NCBI GenBank assembly: GCA_029561555.1
Contig: JAKQXH010000068.1
Location: forward strand, 1-32,174
Direction: 5' to 3'
Source of the DNA: Candidatus Omnitrophota bacterium
Lineage (GTDB): Bacteria; Omnitrophota; Omnitrophia; Omnitrophales; Omnitrophaceae
DNA length: 32,174 nucleotides
The notes under the pieces are model-generated. The model was not told the origin of the DNA and did no database searches. It worked only from the letters and a program-made list of their open reading frames with translations. Of the stretch, positions 30,697 through 32,174 are shown in pieces; the first letter of the stretch is position 1; every line of letters starts with the position of its first letter. A program made the position numbers and the translations under genes.

Positions 30697-31887
30697 ATGA
30701 GAAATCAGGACATCAAACAACTATACGAGACTTTTGTCCTTCCGACTTACCGCCAGCTTCCGGTCTGTCTGGCAAAGGGGAAGGGCGGCCGCGTCTGGGA
30801 CCTGGAGGGGAAGGAGTATCTGGACTTCTTTCCGGGATGGGGCGTTTCCGGCCTCGGGCATTCGCATCCCGCGGTGGTGAGCGCGATTAAGGATCAGGCG
30901 AGGAAACTGATTCATGTTTCGAATAATTTTCTGAATCCCAAGCAGGCGAGGCTTGCCGAGGCCATTTCCGAAGCGTCGTTTCCCGCGAGGGTCTTTTTCG
31001 GGAACAGCGGGGCGGAGGCCAACGAAGGGGCCATCAAATTCGCGCGGAGATACGGTTCGGCGACGGGACGCTACGAAATCATCACCATGGAGAATTCGTT
31101 TCACGGCCGGACGCTTGCCACGATCACGGCGACGGGGCAGACCAAGTATCAGGAGGGATTCGCTCCCCTGCCGGAGGGATTCGGATACGTCCCGTTCAAC
31201 GACCTGGAGGCGCTCAAAAAACGGATCGGCCCCAAAACCGTCGCGGTGATGCTGGAACTGATTCAGGGCGAGGGTGGAATTAACGTGGCCTCTCCGGAGT
31301 ATGTCCGGGAAATCCGGCGGATCTGCGACGAAAAAGACCTGCTGCTGATTGCCGATGAAGTGCAGACCGGGATGGGGCGGACGGGAAAATTTTTCGCGTA
31401 TCAGCATTACGGGATCGAACCGGACTTGATGACGTTGGCCAAGGCGCTGGGGGGCGGGGTCCCGATCGGCGCGCTGGTCGTGAACCGGAGAATCAAGGGG
31501 GAAATTCTCACGCCCGGGACGCATGCCTCGACATTCGGCGGGAACCCTTTGGCCTGCGCGGCGGCGCTCGGGGTGTTCAAGGCGATCCGGAAAGAGAAGC
31601 TCCTCCGGAACACCGAAATCATGGGCGCTTATCTCCGGGAAAAATTGGAAGAACTGAAGACGAAATATTCCTTCATCAGGGAAATCCGCGGGATGGGGCT
31701 CATGCTGGGGATGGACCTCAGCATCCCGGGCGCGAAGATCGCGGAAGAATGTCTCAATGCGGGGCTGTTGATCAATTGCACGCACGAGACGGTTTTGAGA
31801 ATTATGCCGGCGATGATCGTCTCCAAGACATTCCTCAACCGCGGGCTGTTTATTCTGGATAAAGTTTTGGCGAACGTTCGGAAGTAG
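30697..31887 (+). CDS. argD: Acetylornithine aminotransferase
   Basis: This 396-residue class III PLP-dependent aminotransferase converts N-acetylglutamate semialdehyde to N-acetylornithine. It shows FFGNSGAEANEGAIKFARRYG (PLP phosphate), SFHGRTLATITATGQ, ADEVQTGMGRTGKFFAYQHYG with the PLP-ring aspartate, and TLAKALGGGVPIGALVV with the Schiff-base lysine (K249). STFGGNPLACAAALGVF is the second-subunit PLP site. It lies 14 bases after argB and 7 before argF. The enzyme may also act in lysine synthesis, as ArgD does elsewhere. Confidence 0.97.
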   Translation: MRNQDIKQLYETFVLPTYRQLPVCLAKGKGGRVWDLEGKEYLDFFPGWGVSGLGHSHPAVVSAIKDQARKLIHVSNNFLNPKQARLAEAISEASFPARVFFGNSGAEANEGAIKFARRYGSATGRYEIITMENSFHGRTLATITATGQTKYQEGFAPLPEGFGYVPFNDLEALKKRIGPKTVAVMLELIQGEGGINVASPEYVREIRRICDEKDLLLIADEVQTGMGRTGKFFAYQHYGIEPDLMTLAKALGGGVPIGALVVNRRIKGEILTPGTHASTFGGNPLACAAALGVFKAIRKEKLLRNTEIMGAYLREKLEELKTKYSFIREIRGMGLMLGMDLSIPGAKIAEECLNAGLLINCTHETVLRIMPAMIVSKTFLNRGLFILDKVLANVRK

Positions 31888-31894
31888 GGTGCGA

Positions 31895-32174
31895 ATGAAA
31901 AATTTAATCACGATCAAAGATCTGGGTCTGGAAGAGATCCGGTTTCTGCTGGATTTTACGGAGCGGATCAAGAAGCATCCGTCCGTCTATTCCCAGAAAC
32001 TGCGCGGGAAGACACTGGGACTTATTTTCGAGAAAGCCTCCACGCGGACCTGGGCGTCCTTCCATGTCGGCATGGTGCAGATGGGGGGCAACACCCTCTA
32101 TCTCGGGCCTCAGGACATTGAGATGGGAAAGCGGGAAGAGGTGCGGGACATCGCGCGGGTGCTTTCGAGCTACA
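31895..32174 (+). CDS. argF: Ornithine carbamoyltransferase, N-terminal part (cut by window end)
   Basis: The frame is open from ATG 31895 to the window end and gives about 93 residues starting MKNLITIKDLGLEEIRFLLD. The carbamoyl-phosphate domain is recognised from LRGKTLGLIFEKASTRTWASF, followed by QMGGNTLYLGPQDIEMGKREEVRDIARVLSSY. The family motif STRTR reads STRTW here. The enzyme makes citrulline from ornithine and carbamoyl phosphate. With argC, J, B and D upstream this placement is strong. It is not in the ORF track because it is incomplete. Confidence 0.93.
   Translation, partial: MKNLITIKDLGLEEIRFLLDFTERIKKHPSVYSQKLRGKTLGLIFEKASTRTWASFHVGMVQMGGNTLYLGPQDIEMGKREEVRDIARVLSSY

Noticed and set aside
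30721-31971. 416-aa minus-strand ORF
   Set aside because: It is antisense to argD and argF, both solidly identified.
1-32174. CRISPR arrays, insertion sequences, prophage or defence genes
   Set aside because: No spaced direct repeats, transposase, integrase or phage structural genes were seen. Apart from the AT-rich stretch at 9.9-10.7 kb the window looks like core chromosome.

Overview
The window is a compact, gene-dense bacterial chromosomal segment of moderately high GC, with about 37 protein genes, mostly on the + strand and often overlapping by ATGA or separated by only a few bases. An outer-membrane-type efflux set (TolC-like channel, MacA-like adaptor, MacB), a queuosine pathway and a TrkH/TrkA potassium system point to a diderm bacterium. 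The protein style (radical SAM proteins of unknown function, TRAM/RlmD-type methyltransferases, an argCJBDF operon) would fit an uncultured lineage such as Candidatus Omnitrophota. That taxonomic guess is inference from memory, not a search result.

Layout: (1) 1-2.1 kb: end of radC, a DEAD-box RNA helicase and a cold-shock protein with a long structured leader and a strong terminator. (2) 2.1-6 kb: translation and tRNA-modification genes: peptide deformylase, a TRAM-less m5U methyltransferase, queG, a convergent queD-like gene, a small Cys-rich protein and dtd. (3) 6-9.9 kb: a ketopantoate-reductase-like protein, a divergent kinase-fold protein, a SEC-C miniprotein overlapping or abutting a GGQ release-factor-like protein, and a NupC-type nucleoside transporter on the minus strand. 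(4) 9.9-10.7 kb: an AT-rich, gene-poor stretch with a 58-aa two-helix membrane protein missed by the ORF track and a structured leader for a HEAT-repeat protein. (5) 12.3-16 kb: an MFS transporter; a stand-alone structured RNA that I read as a GEMM-I (c-di-GMP class I) riboswitch aptamer with its own promoter and terminator; an RlmD-type methyltransferase; a PilZ protein (a c-di-GMP receptor family); and a YjbQ protein. (6) 16-20.2 kb: a HAD phosphatase, a second SEC-C miniprotein, era, trkH and trkA. (7) 20.2-23 kb: an exported START-like protein, a Nudix hydrolase and an uncharacterised radical SAM enzyme, tightly coupled. (8) 23-27.4 kb: a tripartite MacAB-TolC-type exporter. (9) 27.4 kb to the end: a perfect consensus sigma70 promoter, a 158-nt leader, then argC-argJ-argB-argD-argF (argF cut by the window end), which together run glutamate to citrulline by the acetyl-recycling route.

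The most interesting signal is the RNA at about 13,584-13,839. It combines a GAAA tetraloop, an exact 11-nt tetraloop receptor, a P1 helix that a downstream strand can compete for, and a strong terminator. No gene is obviously controlled by it, and a PilZ gene lies 1.5 kb away. Secondary signals are two SEC-C miniproteins sharing a 41-nt identical DNA block, substitutions in otherwise conserved motifs of QueD, NupC and ArgF, and repeated placement of -10 boxes 6-10 nt before start codons, which suggests leaderless mRNAs.
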